From Ruminococcus sp. (GTDB lineage Bacteria > Bacillota > Clostridia > Oscillospirales > Ruminococcaceae): 61,366 nucleotides of DNA. A program made the translations under genes and the position numbers. Below the pieces are notes generated by a model. The model was not told the DNA's origin. It saw only the letters and a list, made by a program, of their open reading frames with translations, and ran no database searches. Shown here in pieces: positions 26,624 to 35,197 of the stretch; within the stretch, counting starts at the first letter, position 1; each line of letters begins with the position of its first letter. Where the stretch lies: positions 1-61,366 of the forward strand of contig JAISGY010000062.1 in assembly GCA_031262835.1 (NCBI GenBank), in the 5' to 3' direction.

Positions 26624-26971
26624 TCAGCGAATAACTTCCTTAACCTTTGCAGCCTTACCAACTCTGTCACGCAGATAATAAAGCTTAGCGCGCCTGATTT
26701 TACCGTGTCTGACAACCTGTACTTTGTCAATTACCGGCGAATGAACAGGGAAAACCCTCTCCACTCCGACACCATGCGTAAGGCGTCTAACGGTGAAAGT
26801 TTCGGAAATTCCGCCGTGTTGACGAGCAATAACCGTACCTTCAAAAATCTGAATTCTGAATTTTTCGCCTTCTTTAATCCGTACATGAACCTTAACGGTG
26901 TCACCGACATCAAACTTCGGGGGATTTTCTTTCAAGCTGCTTTGGGAAATAAGCTGAAGTGCGTTTTTCAT
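26624..26971 (-). CDS. rplS: 50S ribosomal protein L19
   Basis: 115-residue L19, located at the 30S-50S interface. [26 protein letters not shown] and [20 protein letters not shown] are invariant family segments. A longer ORF start upstream is non-coding leader; the ATG at 26971 follows GGAGGAAACTC and gives the usual MKNALQLI-type N terminus. Promoter and leader upstream; lepB, rbgA, rnhB follow. Confidence 0.98.
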   Translation of the reverse strand: MKNALQLISQSSLKENPPKFDVGDTVKVHVRIKEGEKFRIQIFEGTVIARQHGGISETFTVRRLTHGVGVERVFPVHSPVIDKVQVVRHGKIRRAKLYYLRDRVGKAAKVKEVIR

Positions 26972-27108
26972 GAGTTTCCTCCATAATATTACATTCATTA
27001 CACAGACGGGAATACTTGCGTGTAAGCGGAATGACTTAAGATTCATAATGAGATACAAATCTTCACTCAAGTAAAACTTGAGGTATGATATCGCTATTAA
27101 AGCAATTT
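26972..27108 (-). promoter_or_regulatory. Candidate L19 mRNA leader
   Basis: About 137 bases separate the predicted transcription start from the rplS ATG. Two hairpins are visible: CTCAAG/CTTGAG with a 5-base loop (27066-27082) and TTACAC/GTGTAA with an outer CATT/AATG pairing (26992-27033). An autoregulatory L19 leader is known in Firmicutes; whether this is the same element cannot be decided by eye. Confidence 0.45.
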
Positions 27109-27115
27109 ACAGTTA

Positions 27116-27144
27116 ATTATACCATAAAGTTATTTGAAATGCAA
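27116..27144 (-). promoter_or_regulatory. Sigma-A promoter of the rplS operon
   Basis: Minus strand: -35 TTGCAT (27139-27144), 17-base spacer, -10 TATAAT (27116-27121) preceded by TGG. Confidence 0.85.
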
Positions 27145-27198
27145 CCGAAAACTTTAATATATTAAATATTTTACGTTTTAGACAAAATATTACGCAAT

Positions 27199-27822
27199 TT
27201 AAGGTAAAAATCCTGTACGTTTTGCATAAAATCCATTTGAATCGAAACCGACAAAATCAGAAAACGCTTTTATGAAAACGTTTACATTAACGTTTGACAG
27301 CTCGCCGACGGGTAAAATAACTTTAATATTTTCATTAGGAACAAGCTCAATCATTTTGATATAAGGTTTTAAATCAAAGACAATATCACCTTTTTTCTTT
27401 GAAAATTTTGTCGCTTGAATTGAATCTTGTTTAAGAAAATCGTTTACCATCACGTCAGAAATAATAGCAGATGATATGATTTCATAAATTGCATAATTAA
27501 CCGGTGGAAATTCGCTTGAGATTATTTCGTTTACGCGAATGCCGTTTGCTAAAACAGCATTGAGCCTCGTCATGAAATCGTTTACATCAGGAATCTCAAC
27601 TGTAGTTTTAATGTCCAATATTTCTTTTTCACCGCCGATTCCAAGTGATAAGGGGTACGGAAAAACTAAAAGCGGGCGCTTTGTATACCCCTCTGTATAG
27701 TAAATCGGCGTTTTTGCTCTCCTAAAAGCCCGTGTAAACGTTCTCATAACATCCAAATGGGAAATATACACAGCTGTGTCAGCCTTTGAAAAAATAATCC
27801 GATATGAGAAATTATTCGACAT
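27199..27822 (-). CDS. TIGR03936/DUF2344 radical-SAM-linked protein
   Basis: 207-residue protein with YRIIFSKADTAVYISHLDVMRTFTRAFRRA at the N terminus and YTEGYTKRPLLVFPYPLSLGI, which are the DUF2344 signatures. The family is encoded beside or fused to the TIGR03960 radical-SAM protein; here the two genes overlap by 11 bp. Substrate-binding partner is a reasonable inference; the reaction is not known. Last gene of its operon. Confidence 0.9.
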   Translation of the reverse strand: MSNNFSYRIIFSKADTAVYISHLDVMRTFTRAFRRAKTPIYYTEGYTKRPLLVFPYPLSLGIGGEKEILDIKTTVEIPDVNDFMTRLNAVLANGIRVNEIISSEFPPVNYAIYEIISSAIISDVMVNDFLKQDSIQATKFSKKKGDIVFDLKPYIKMIELVPNENIKVILPVGELSNVNVNVFIKAFSDFVGFDSNGFYAKRTGFLP

Positions 27823-29671
27823 ATTTACTCCGATTGATTTTGCGGATATCGCACCGTCTGCCTAAACCGCAATTTGAACATTCTTCTCTGCAATTAGGCG
27901 TCGTGATTCCGCATTTAGCTTTTTGCCATTCATTCCAAAGAAAGTCCTTGTCGATAAAGAAGTTCAAATGGTCCCAAGGGAATCTGTAATCCTTATCATA
28001 CTCGCGATTGACATAATCATATGGATTAATGTTATTCTCTTCAAACGATTGAATCCATGAATTCCACTTAAAGTGGTCGTCCCAACCATCGAACTTACAG
28101 CCCTTTTTCCATGCCGAATAGATTACTTTTGAAAGCTTTCTGTCACCTCTTGCTAATATTGCTTCAAGAAAACTCATCCGATAATCGTTGTAACTAACAT
28201 TTATCTTCCGATTCTTCTTTATTGCGTTCTTTAGGAGCTCCTGTTTATGTTTGATTTCGGTTTCGCTCGCTTGTGGAGCAAACTCAAACGGCGTGAAGGG
28301 CTTCGGGATAAAGGTTGAAGCGCTGATACTTATTTGCGGAGGCTTAGCTTTAGCGACATTTTTGCTTTTCAAGGTACTATAATAAAGCTCAATTATTCGT
28401 TCCGATAATTTTGCTATAGCGATTATATCTTCATCGTTTTCTGTTGGTAACCCTAACATGAAGTATAATTTGATACTATTTATACCAAACGTAAATGCAG
28501 ATTCGCAAGCTTTAAAAATTTCATCTTCGCTTATATTCTTGTTTATTACGTTTCTAAGTCTTTGTGTACCGGCTTCCGGGGCAAAAGTCAGCCCACTTTT
28601 CCTTACTTTCATCAATTCGGAAATCAGCTCATCGGAAAAGCTATCAATACGCATTGAAGGTAAAGACATACCGATATTATTACTCTCTGTATATTTATTT
28701 AGAGTGTTTAGAAGCTCTTCAATTCGAGAGTGGTCAGAAGTGCTTAACGAAGATAATGAAACCGTTTCATAGCCGGTAAAATCGCATAATGATTTTATCT
28801 GTCTGTCAATTGTGGTTATGTCCTTTTCACGATACGGTCTGTAAATATATCCCGCTTGACAAAATCTACAGCCGCGAATACATCCTCTTATTACTTCTTC
28901 GACAGCTCTGTCATGTACGATTTCATTGAAAGGTACAATAGTTTCTTTCGGATAAAAAGAACGATTAATGTCGGAAATTATACGCTTTTTCGGAATTTTT
29001 TCATCAGTTTTGCACATAATTGCTTCGGAATTTACGTCATTTGCCACATATTTATGGCTATACACACCATCAATTTTGCCGACAACATTCAAAAATTCGC
29101 TTCGTAGTTTTTTTGTTCCGCTCAGTTTCATTTCATTATATAGATCTAAAATTTCGAGTGTTACCTCTTCTCCTTCACCGATAACGAAAAAATCAAAAAA
29201 GTCAAACAACGGTTCCGGATTGCAGCAACACGGTCCGCCGGCAATTATTATCGGATCGGCTTCGGTTCGGTCGGCTGCGTACAAAGGTACTCCTGCTAAA
29301 TCGAGCATATTAAGTATGTTGGTGTAGCTGAGTTCGTATTGAAGGGTGAAACCGATGAAGTCAAAATCCCGTATTTCGTCATAACTTTCAAGGCCGTAAA
29401 GTTTTATTTCCTCATTCCGCAATAAAGCTTCAAAGTCTTCAGCAGGCGCAAATGCCCGTTCGCACCAATACTTATCGCGCTCGTTTATAAGACCGTACAA
29501 AATCCGCAATCCAAGATGCGACATACCGATTTCATACGTATCGGGAAAACAAAAAGCAAATCGCAATTCGATTTTGCTCTTATCCTTCACAATAGACCCG
29601 TATTCACCGCCGAGGTATTTTGCCGGAGATTTTACAGAGAGTATATTTTTTTTCAAATCGTTAAAGTTCAT
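27812..29671 (-). CDS. TIGR03960-type B12-binding/radical-SAM protein
   Basis: 619-residue protein with an N-terminal cobalamin-binding-like Rossmann region (YEIGMSHLGLRILYG, GFTLQYELSYTNILNMLDLAGVPLYA), then the radical-SAM core with cluster motif RGCIRGCRFCQAG (near residue 266) and TVSLSSLSTSDHS, and a C-terminal DUF2344-interacting part with a Cys cluster (CGITTPNCREECSNCGLGRRC). Widespread in Clostridia with its DUF2344 partner. Function unknown; RNA or ribosome-linked modification has been proposed for relatives only loosely. Confidence 0.92.
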   Translation of the reverse strand: MNFNDLKKNILSVKSPAKYLGGEYGSIVKDKSKIELRFAFCFPDTYEIGMSHLGLRILYGLINERDKYWCERAFAPAEDFEALLRNEEIKLYGLESYDEIRDFDFIGFTLQYELSYTNILNMLDLAGVPLYAADRTEADPIIIAGGPCCCNPEPLFDFFDFFVIGEGEEVTLEILDLYNEMKLSGTKKLRSEFLNVVGKIDGVYSHKYVANDVNSEAIMCKTDEKIPKKRIISDINRSFYPKETIVPFNEIVHDRAVEEVIRGCIRGCRFCQAGYIYRPYREKDITTIDRQIKSLCDFTGYETVSLSSLSTSDHSRIEELLNTLNKYTESNNIGMSLPSMRIDSFSDELISELMKVRKSGLTFAPEAGTQRLRNVINKNISEDEIFKACESAFTFGINSIKLYFMLGLPTENDEDIIAIAKLSERIIELYYSTLKSKNVAKAKPPQISISASTFIPKPFTPFEFAPQASETEIKHKQELLKNAIKKNRKINVSYNDYRMSFLEAILARGDRKLSKVIYSAWKKGCKFDGWDDHFKWNSWIQSFEENNINPYDYVNREYDKDYRFPWDHLNFFIDKDFLWNEWQKAKCGITTPNCREECSNCGLGRRCDIRKINRSKYVE

Positions 29672-29696
29672 AAATTTTTATGATAATCTTTTATCA

Positions 29697-30278
29697 CTAT
29701 TCCTCGAATTTTCTAAGCATTATAAACGCGATAGGGACTATGTATATAATGTTGCCGTGATTAATAAAAAGCAACGATAATATAACAAAAAGTATTATAT
29801 CTAATACTTTTATAAATTTGTAATATAACCTGAAGTTTTCAAGCGGAACATTTCGTGCAAAGATTAAGTCTCGAATCTGAAGACCGTCAAATCCTTTAAT
29901 CGGTAACAAGTTAAACGCTGCGATTATAAGATTTACTGTTCCGAAAAGGTGCAATACTTCATTAGTCGGTATAAAGATAAATATCGATATTAATAGGTTA
30001 ACAACGATACCGGAAGACAAAATGAATAATTCATTACCATAAGAAAGACTTTTTGTTTCTAACTTCCTTATACAAAATCCTGTGCAGGAAAAAGATACTT
30101 CTTTAATCTTTACTTTACATATTTTGCAAGCGAGATAATGACCGAACTCGTGTATCATACAACCGACTAAGTTAAGTATGACGATATTTTTGTCGCGAAG
30201 CAAAATCATTATCGCAATCAGTGCAAAAAAAGAAAAATTGATTTTATAAGCAGTTGATTTTGTCTGTAAATTAATCAT
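29697..30278 (-). CDS. M50-family intramembrane metalloprotease (SpoIVFB-like)
   Basis: 193-residue integral membrane protein with several hydrophobic helices. The zinc motif is HEFGH (His43-His47) within a membrane segment, and the second site NLLPIKGFDG (LPxxGFDG, a variant of NxxPxPxLDG) supplies the third ligand. Short M50B proteases of this type include the sporulation protease SpoIVFB; no SpoIVFA partner is adjacent, so the assignment stays at family level. It lies 25 bp upstream of the radical-SAM gene. Confidence 0.85.
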   Translation of the reverse strand: MINLQTKSTAYKINFSFFALIAIMILLRDKNIVILNLVGCMIHEFGHYLACKICKVKIKEVSFSCTGFCIRKLETKSLSYGNELFILSSGIVVNLLISIFIFIPTNEVLHLFGTVNLIIAAFNLLPIKGFDGLQIRDLIFARNVPLENFRLYYKFIKVLDIILFVILSLLFINHGNIIYIVPIAFIMLRKFEE

Positions 30279-30383
30279 AAATATAAAGCATACCTATATT
30301 TTACAAATACTTAAATATACTATTATATCTTGACTATTAGAACGAATCAGAGCTCACATCTATGAAATATACAGAATGTATAA

Positions 30384-31673
30384 TTAGTTGTTAGGTTTTA
30401 GCCCTTTGCATCTGATAATAGACCCTGCGGGTATTTTACTTACGCGTATTCTATTGCCACTATTATCCTGTTTTTCCATATAATTAAAGCTAAATATCAT
30501 TTTCGAGTGCTTAGTATCGGTTATTGTATTACCGTTTACATCCATTATTTCACCGATTTTTATCGGGATAAATATACTATCTGTATTATTGTTAGTGTTC
30601 GGTACTACAATTTCCGCATCTGTATTCGGCGTTATTTTATTGCGCTGTTCGCAATATAACCTGCCGTCTTTTTCTTCAATTACAACCGCAGCAATATCAT
30701 ATTCGCGAATATATCCGCTGCTTTCATAGTGCTGCGAAGGTGTATTTAGGTAAAATCCTGTTCCGTACGGACGATGACTTACTTTATCGAGTTCCTCGTT
30801 TAACTTATTGACTATTTGTGAATTCGGGAAGTAATTTGACGTTTTTAACAAATTAATTGCGTATTTATATGCTTTTGTCACAATTGAAACATAATACGAT
30901 GATTTTGCGCGTCCTTCAATCTTAAATGAAGTTACTCCGACATCAGTCAATTTGTCAAGATAGGGGAGCATATTCAGATCATTTGCGTTTAATATATAGC
31001 TTCCTTTTTCGTCGTTTTCAATGGGATAATATTGCCCGGGGCGTTTTTCTTCCATCAGAGCATATTTCCAACGGCATGATTGAGCGCACAAACCGCGATT
31101 TGCGTCCCGTCCGGTCAAGTATTCAGAAAGCAGGCAGCGTCCCGAATACGACACGCACATACTTCCGTGCACGAAACACTCAAGCTCCAGTTCGACAGGC
31201 GTTTTCGCCCTAATCTCAGCTATTTCGGAGAGCGACAATTCACGCGCCAAGACGACTCGTGAAACGCCCATATTATATAGGGTTGCGGCGGTTTGGTAAT
31301 TTACAATGCCCGTTTGCGTTGACATATGGATCGGCATATCAGGCAATCTGTTTTTGGCAATTGACAAAAGTCCCAAATCCGTGATGATAAGCGCGTCAAT
31401 GCCAATTTCTTCCGCGTAGTCTATATATTCCGCGAAATCGTCAACTTCGGAATTTCGCGGAAGTGTATTGCAAGTTAAGTAGACTTTTACGCCGTTTTCG
31501 TGTGCAAATTTGACACCGGAAACAAGGGTTTCTCTATCGAAATTCGGCGGCGCAGAGCGCATTGAAAACTGTGAAGTCCCGACATACACAGCGTCTGCTC
31601 CGTATAATACTGCGAATTTGAGTCTTTCTAAGTCGCCAGCCGGTGAGAGAAGCTCAATTTTTTTTGAATCCAT
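30384..31673 (-). CDS. U32-family peptidase (YhbU/RlhA/TrhP-like)
   Basis: 429-residue U32 protein: ELLSPAGDLERLKFAVLYGADAVYVG at the N terminus, ECFVHGSMCVSYSGRCLLSEYLTGRDANRGLCAQSCRWKY (split over residues ~166-205) with the cysteines typical of the family. Several U32 proteins are now linked to hydroxylation of tRNA or rRNA rather than proteolysis; TrhP/YrrN-O is the likely comparison in Firmicutes. The start overlaps the mltG stop (TAATG). Confidence 0.9.
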   Translation of the reverse strand: MDSKKIELLSPAGDLERLKFAVLYGADAVYVGTSQFSMRSAPPNFDRETLVSGVKFAHENGVKVYLTCNTLPRNSEVDDFAEYIDYAEEIGIDALIITDLGLLSIAKNRLPDMPIHMSTQTGIVNYQTAATLYNMGVSRVVLARELSLSEIAEIRAKTPVELELECFVHGSMCVSYSGRCLLSEYLTGRDANRGLCAQSCRWKYALMEEKRPGQYYPIENDEKGSYILNANDLNMLPYLDKLTDVGVTSFKIEGRAKSSYYVSIVTKAYKYAINLLKTSNYFPNSQIVNKLNEELDKVSHRPYGTGFYLNTPSQHYESSGYIREYDIAAVVIEEKDGRLYCEQRNKITPNTDAEIVVPNTNNNTDSIFIPIKIGEIMDVNGNTITDTKHSKMIFSFNYMEKQDNSGNRIRVSKIPAGSIIRCKGLKPNN

Positions 31674-33094
31674 TAGCCCGCCAATCCTGCAATTACAAGG
31701 TTTTCTTCATGTTCAGCCAAAGTTTCGGCATAATATACTTCGCCTGTGTCAATATTCGCGCAAAAGAAGTAATAATCAGTCTCGGAGGGGTATAATACCG
31801 CAGAAATTGCATCCAGACCGGGGTTGCAAATAGCACCCGGCGGCAGACCCGCGCCCTCGTATGTGTCATAGGCGTTGAACATATCGTCAGCCTGAATGTC
31901 GATATTCGGCATGATTACGTTGTTAACATACTTCGTCGTCGGGTCAGACTGCAACAGCGGGAATTCGTCGTCGTTATTAAGTCTGTTCCAAAAAACCGAA
32001 GCGACATTCTTCATGTCCCGAACATTGCCGGCTTCCGCCTGTACAATCGACGCAAAAGTAATGGTTTCATCAAGAGTAATTTCCAAGTCTTCCATACGTT
32101 GGTAATAGTCGGGGGTGATTTTACTGTTGAAATTGCGGTAAATCTTCTTGACAATCGATTCAACATCCTCATCGCTGTAAAAGCGGTAAGTGTCGGGGAA
32201 GCAATACCCCTCCATTTTGTAAAATTTTAGTGTGCTATTCTTAATATGCGATTCAAAATCAAAGCCGAACGTTTCGGTGTTGAAGGTTCTGATGAAGTCG
32301 TTTTCATCGCAAATGTCGGCTGCTTCGAGAATCTGCCCGGCTTCAAAGAGCGTTATGCCTTCCGGGAAGGTTATGTCAACCGCCTCACGCTCCTCGGTTA
32401 TAGCCAATGATTGAAGCTCGTCCGCAATTTCGCCGTATGTCATATTAGCCGAAAACTCGTGAGCACCCGGAACGATCGTTTCAAGCCCCCTGACTCTGGA
32501 AAAAAACAGGAATAAATCGCGGTCGGCAATAATTCCTTCGTCGATGAAAATGTCGGCAATCCTACTCATAGACGCAGTTTCAGGCACTTCAATAACAATC
32601 TCTGTGTCCGGTTTACCTATCCCCATTATCTCTTTCCCGGAATTTATTAGAAATCCCGCGCAAAGAAACGCCGCGGAAACGATTAGGGCGGTGACACTGA
32701 TGCTGAAAATAAGGTGCCCGACGGTTCTTTTGTTACGTCTTCGCCTTTTGTAAGTAGTTAGATCATCTTCAAACTCTGTCTCAGACGGATTTTCTTCATC
32801 AGTTTCTTCCGCTTTTTCTATTTCGTCCATATTCTTCAGAAGTGCTTCGTAGACTGCCTTTTTTTCATCATTAAGCGCGGTTTTATTCGCTTCTTCGGTT
32901 TCAACAACCGTCAAATCCTCGGCTTCTTCTGACAAATCGGCGTCATTAGAATTTGGCTGAACAGTTTCCGACGACAATTCAATAGTTTCTGTATTTATAG
33001 TTGCTTCCGGTATTTCAGGGACTTCTGCCGTTTGTTCTTCCGGCGTTTCTTTTTTCTTGAGAAACGAGTTAAGCATTTCATTCCATTTGCTCAT
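31673..33094 (-). CDS. mltG: Endolytic transglycosylase MltG
   Basis: Membrane enzyme that cuts nascent glycan strands and sets their length. A cytoplasmic N-terminal tail of about 125 residues is very acidic (many Glu/Asp) and ends in a basic stretch (KRRRRNKRT), followed by one transmembrane helix (near 130-150), a LysM-like segment and the YceG catalytic domain with ITFASIVQAEAGN (catalytic Glu) and SDPTTKYV. The acidic tail is longer than in E. coli MltG but such tails occur in Clostridia. It abuts the cyclo-ligase gene exactly. Confidence 0.93.
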   Translation of the reverse strand: MSKWNEMLNSFLKKKETPEEQTAEVPEIPEATINTETIELSSETVQPNSNDADLSEEAEDLTVVETEEANKTALNDEKKAVYEALLKNMDEIEKAEETDEENPSETEFEDDLTTYKRRRRNKRTVGHLIFSISVTALIVSAAFLCAGFLINSGKEIMGIGKPDTEIVIEVPETASMSRIADIFIDEGIIADRDLFLFFSRVRGLETIVPGAHEFSANMTYGEIADELQSLAITEEREAVDITFPEGITLFEAGQILEAADICDENDFIRTFNTETFGFDFESHIKNSTLKFYKMEGYCFPDTYRFYSDEDVESIVKKIYRNFNSKITPDYYQRMEDLEITLDETITFASIVQAEAGNVRDMKNVASVFWNRLNNDDEFPLLQSDPTTKYVNNVIMPNIDIQADDMFNAYDTYEGAGLPPGAICNPGLDAISAVLYPSETDYYFFCANIDTGEVYYAETLAEHEENLVIAGLAG

Positions 33095-33736
33095 CTATAT
33101 AAAAACCTTTCGATAGAGTTCCTTTGGTTTTAACACTTCTTCTTCGGTAATTATAATGTCAACTAATATATCGTGGGTATATTTCGGCAATTTTTCTGTT
33201 AATAATGACGAAAATATTCCGCATATCAAGACAAATTTATCATTTCCTACAGTTTTGTTGCGATTTATAGCATATAAATATTTATCGTAATAACCTTTTC
33301 CGTAACCAAGCCGCGTTCCGTACCGGTCAACAGAAAGCGCGGGCATTATACATATACTATTGTAGTCAGATGAATTGTCAAAAATCTCATCATAAGCAGT
33401 CTTTTGCGGCTCGGGTATGTTATATTTTCCGGATGGCTTTAAGTCCGAGATGCTTTTTACTCGAACGAACTCCATGTTATCATCTAAAATCCTCGGGCAA
33501 TAAACGCGTTTTCCGTCGGACAAAGCGCGTGTAATGAGGAATATTGTCGAAGGTTCACTCCCAAAAGAAGCATAGGTTAAAACGCAGTTGCTGTTAACAT
33601 ATACAGGCATTTCGTAGAGCTTATTCCATATACTCTTAGTATAATCTTCATGCTCCGAAGCCTCGATACTATTCCTAATGTCCAAACAAATCTTGCGAAT
33701 TTCGGCTTTGCTTAAATCGTTTTGCAGCTTTAACAT
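33095..33736 (-). CDS. 5-formyltetrahydrofolate cyclo-ligase
   Basis: Makes 5,10-methenyl-THF from 5-formyl-THF with ATP. KAEIRKICLDIRNSI at the N terminus, and RYGTRLGYGKGYYDKYL (near residue 150) is the nucleotide/folate-binding signature of the MTHFS family. The ATG at 33736 is preferred over a GTG three codons upstream since GGGTG is six bases ahead (213 aa). Between the DJ-1 gene and mltG. Confidence 0.93.
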   Translation of the reverse strand: MLKLQNDLSKAEIRKICLDIRNSIEASEHEDYTKSIWNKLYEMPVYVNSNCVLTYASFGSEPSTIFLITRALSDGKRVYCPRILDDNMEFVRVKSISDLKPSGKYNIPEPQKTAYDEIFDNSSDYNSICIMPALSVDRYGTRLGYGKGYYDKYLYAINRNKTVGNDKFVLICGIFSSLLTEKLPKYTHDILVDIIITEEEVLKPKELYRKVFI

Positions 33737-33750
33737 TGAATTCACCCGTT

Positions 33751-34293
33751 TTACGGCGTTTGCATTACTCTTGCGATTTTTTCGGCGGTTTCTTGTCCCT
33801 TAAGTGCTTTCGTAAGCTCAAATCCAAACAGGAGCGCGGCTCCGGCACCTTTTGCGGTAATTATTTTTCCGTTGGTTACAACACTTTTGTCGACAATTTC
33901 TGCACCCTTAAGTTCCTCTTCATAACCCGGGAAGCAGGTTGCCTTCTTCCCGTTAAGTAAGCCCTTAGCGCCTAAAATCTTCGGTGCTGCGCATATTGCG
34001 GCAATATATATATCGTTTTGTGCCGCGAAATCCAAAGCATTATTAACGCCCGGATCTTTTTGCAGATTATCCGTACCCGGCATACCGCCCGGAAGAACAA
34101 TCATCTCTAAAGCGTCGTCAAGCTTAATTTCACTTATCGAAAGGTCTGCTGTGACCGGAATTCCATGCGACCCCGTCACCGTTTTTCCCGGTACGCCAAC
34201 TGTCTGTACAAGAACATTCGCACGGCGCAGAATATCAGTCGGACAGATCGCCTCAATTTCCTCGAAACCGTCCGCTAAAAATACATATACCAT
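33751..34293 (-). CDS. DJ-1/PfpI family protein
   Basis: 180-residue class I glutamine-amidotransferase-like protein. MVYVFLADGFEEIEAICPTDILRRA is the DJ-1/ThiJ start with the conserved Glu, LPGGMPGTDNL follows, and the nucleophile elbow reads AAICAAPKIL (reactive Cys near residue 103). Family members include deglycase/chaperone-like proteins and YajL; specific activity here cannot be inferred. First gene of the minus-strand group leading to mltG, with its own promoter. Confidence 0.92.
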   Translation of the reverse strand: MVYVFLADGFEEIEAICPTDILRRANVLVQTVGVPGKTVTGSHGIPVTADLSISEIKLDDALEMIVLPGGMPGTDNLQKDPGVNNALDFAAQNDIYIAAICAAPKILGAKGLLNGKKATCFPGYEEELKGAEIVDKSVVTNGKIITAKGAGAALLFGFELTKALKGQETAEKIARVMQTP

Positions 34294-34328
34294 AATTTTA
34301 CCCCCATAAGGAAAATATGTCTATTATT

Positions 34329-34357
34329 ATTGTAACACATTTTTATAGGAAAGGCAA
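34329..34357 (-). promoter_or_regulatory. Sigma-A promoter of the DJ-1/mltG operon
   Basis: Minus strand: -35 TTGCCT (34352-34357), 17-base spacer, -10 TACAAT (34329-34334), preceded by TGT. Confidence 0.75.
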
Positions 34358-34447
34358 TTAATATTTCGTAAAATTTCACCGGTTATTTTAGATATTTATT
34401 TCATATTTTAATAAATTGTAAATTATATTTACTTTTTGAAAATTCGC

Positions 34448-34476
34448 TTGACATTTTCAGTATGGTATGTTATACT
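34448..34476 (+). promoter_or_regulatory. Sigma-A promoter of the nfeD-flotillin operon
   Basis: -35 TTGACA (34448-34453), 17-base spacer, -10 TATACT (34471-34476) with TG upstream. Divergent from the DJ-1 promoter in the same AT-rich gap. Confidence 0.87.
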
Positions 34477-34518
34477 GAATATGTCATTAAATTGGATTAA
34501 TTTGTATTGGAGTTCATT

Positions 34519-35160
34519 ATGTCGATATGGTGGAGCATCTTACCTTTGATTTCCCAAATTATGCTATGTTTAGCGATTCCTTCGACGCTGCTTTTAATTA
34601 TACAATTAGTATTGAATTTTACCGGCGGCGACAATGACGACATTTCGGATGTTGACGATATTACAGATAGTATAGCTGACGCTCCTGATGTTGACAATAT
34701 GGGGGACATTGACGATGTTCATGATGCGGATTTGTCGCCGGAGTCTGAACTGAATATTGCCGGAATTTTCACGTTCCGAGGTATTGTTGCCTTTCTTGCA
34801 AGCTTTTCTTGGTCTGTTCTTGCGATTTATTCTGCCGGCGTATTCGCTCCGATCGCGCTCCTTATTGGGTTTGCGGTTGGTGTTGCGATGATGTTCGCCG
34901 TTGCGAAAATTGTACAATTGCTTCTTAAGCTTTCCGAAAGCGGTACTGTTAAATTTTCGGATGCAATCGGCAAAGTCGGTGAGGTTTACATTCCTATCCC
35001 TCCTGCTCGTTCGGGGGACGGAAAAGTTATCGTAAATTTTCAGGGTGCAGAGCGCGAATGTAGTGCACAAACCCTTTCTGACAAAGAAATTTCGACAGGT
35101 TCAAAAGTTTTAATTTCCGGCTTTTCGGACGAAACTTTGATCGTTGATGTTGTAAATTAG
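34519..35160 (+). CDS. NfeD/YuaF-like membrane protein
   Basis: 213-residue membrane protein: an N-terminal helix (ILPLISQIMLCLAIPSTLLLIIQLVL), a very acidic Asp-rich loop (DDISDVDDITDS..., residues ~34-75), two more helices, then a soluble OB-fold (IGKVGEVYIPIPPARSGDGKVIV... SKVLISGFSDETLIVD) typical of NfeD C termini. NfeD proteins partner with SPFH flotillins, which is the next gene. The ATG at 34519 follows GGAG by six bases; an upstream TTG is rejected. Confidence 0.88.
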   Translation: MSIWWSILPLISQIMLCLAIPSTLLLIIQLVLNFTGGDNDDISDVDDITDSIADAPDVDNMGDIDDVHDADLSPESELNIAGIFTFRGIVAFLASFSWSVLAIYSAGVFAPIALLIGFAVGVAMMFAVAKIVQLLLKLSESGTVKFSDAIGKVGEVYIPIPPARSGDGKVIVNFQGAERECSAQTLSDKEISTGSKVLISGFSDETLIVDVVN

Positions 35161-35197
35161 CCGCCTTAAAAGCGGTAAAAATATAAAGGAGTCTATT

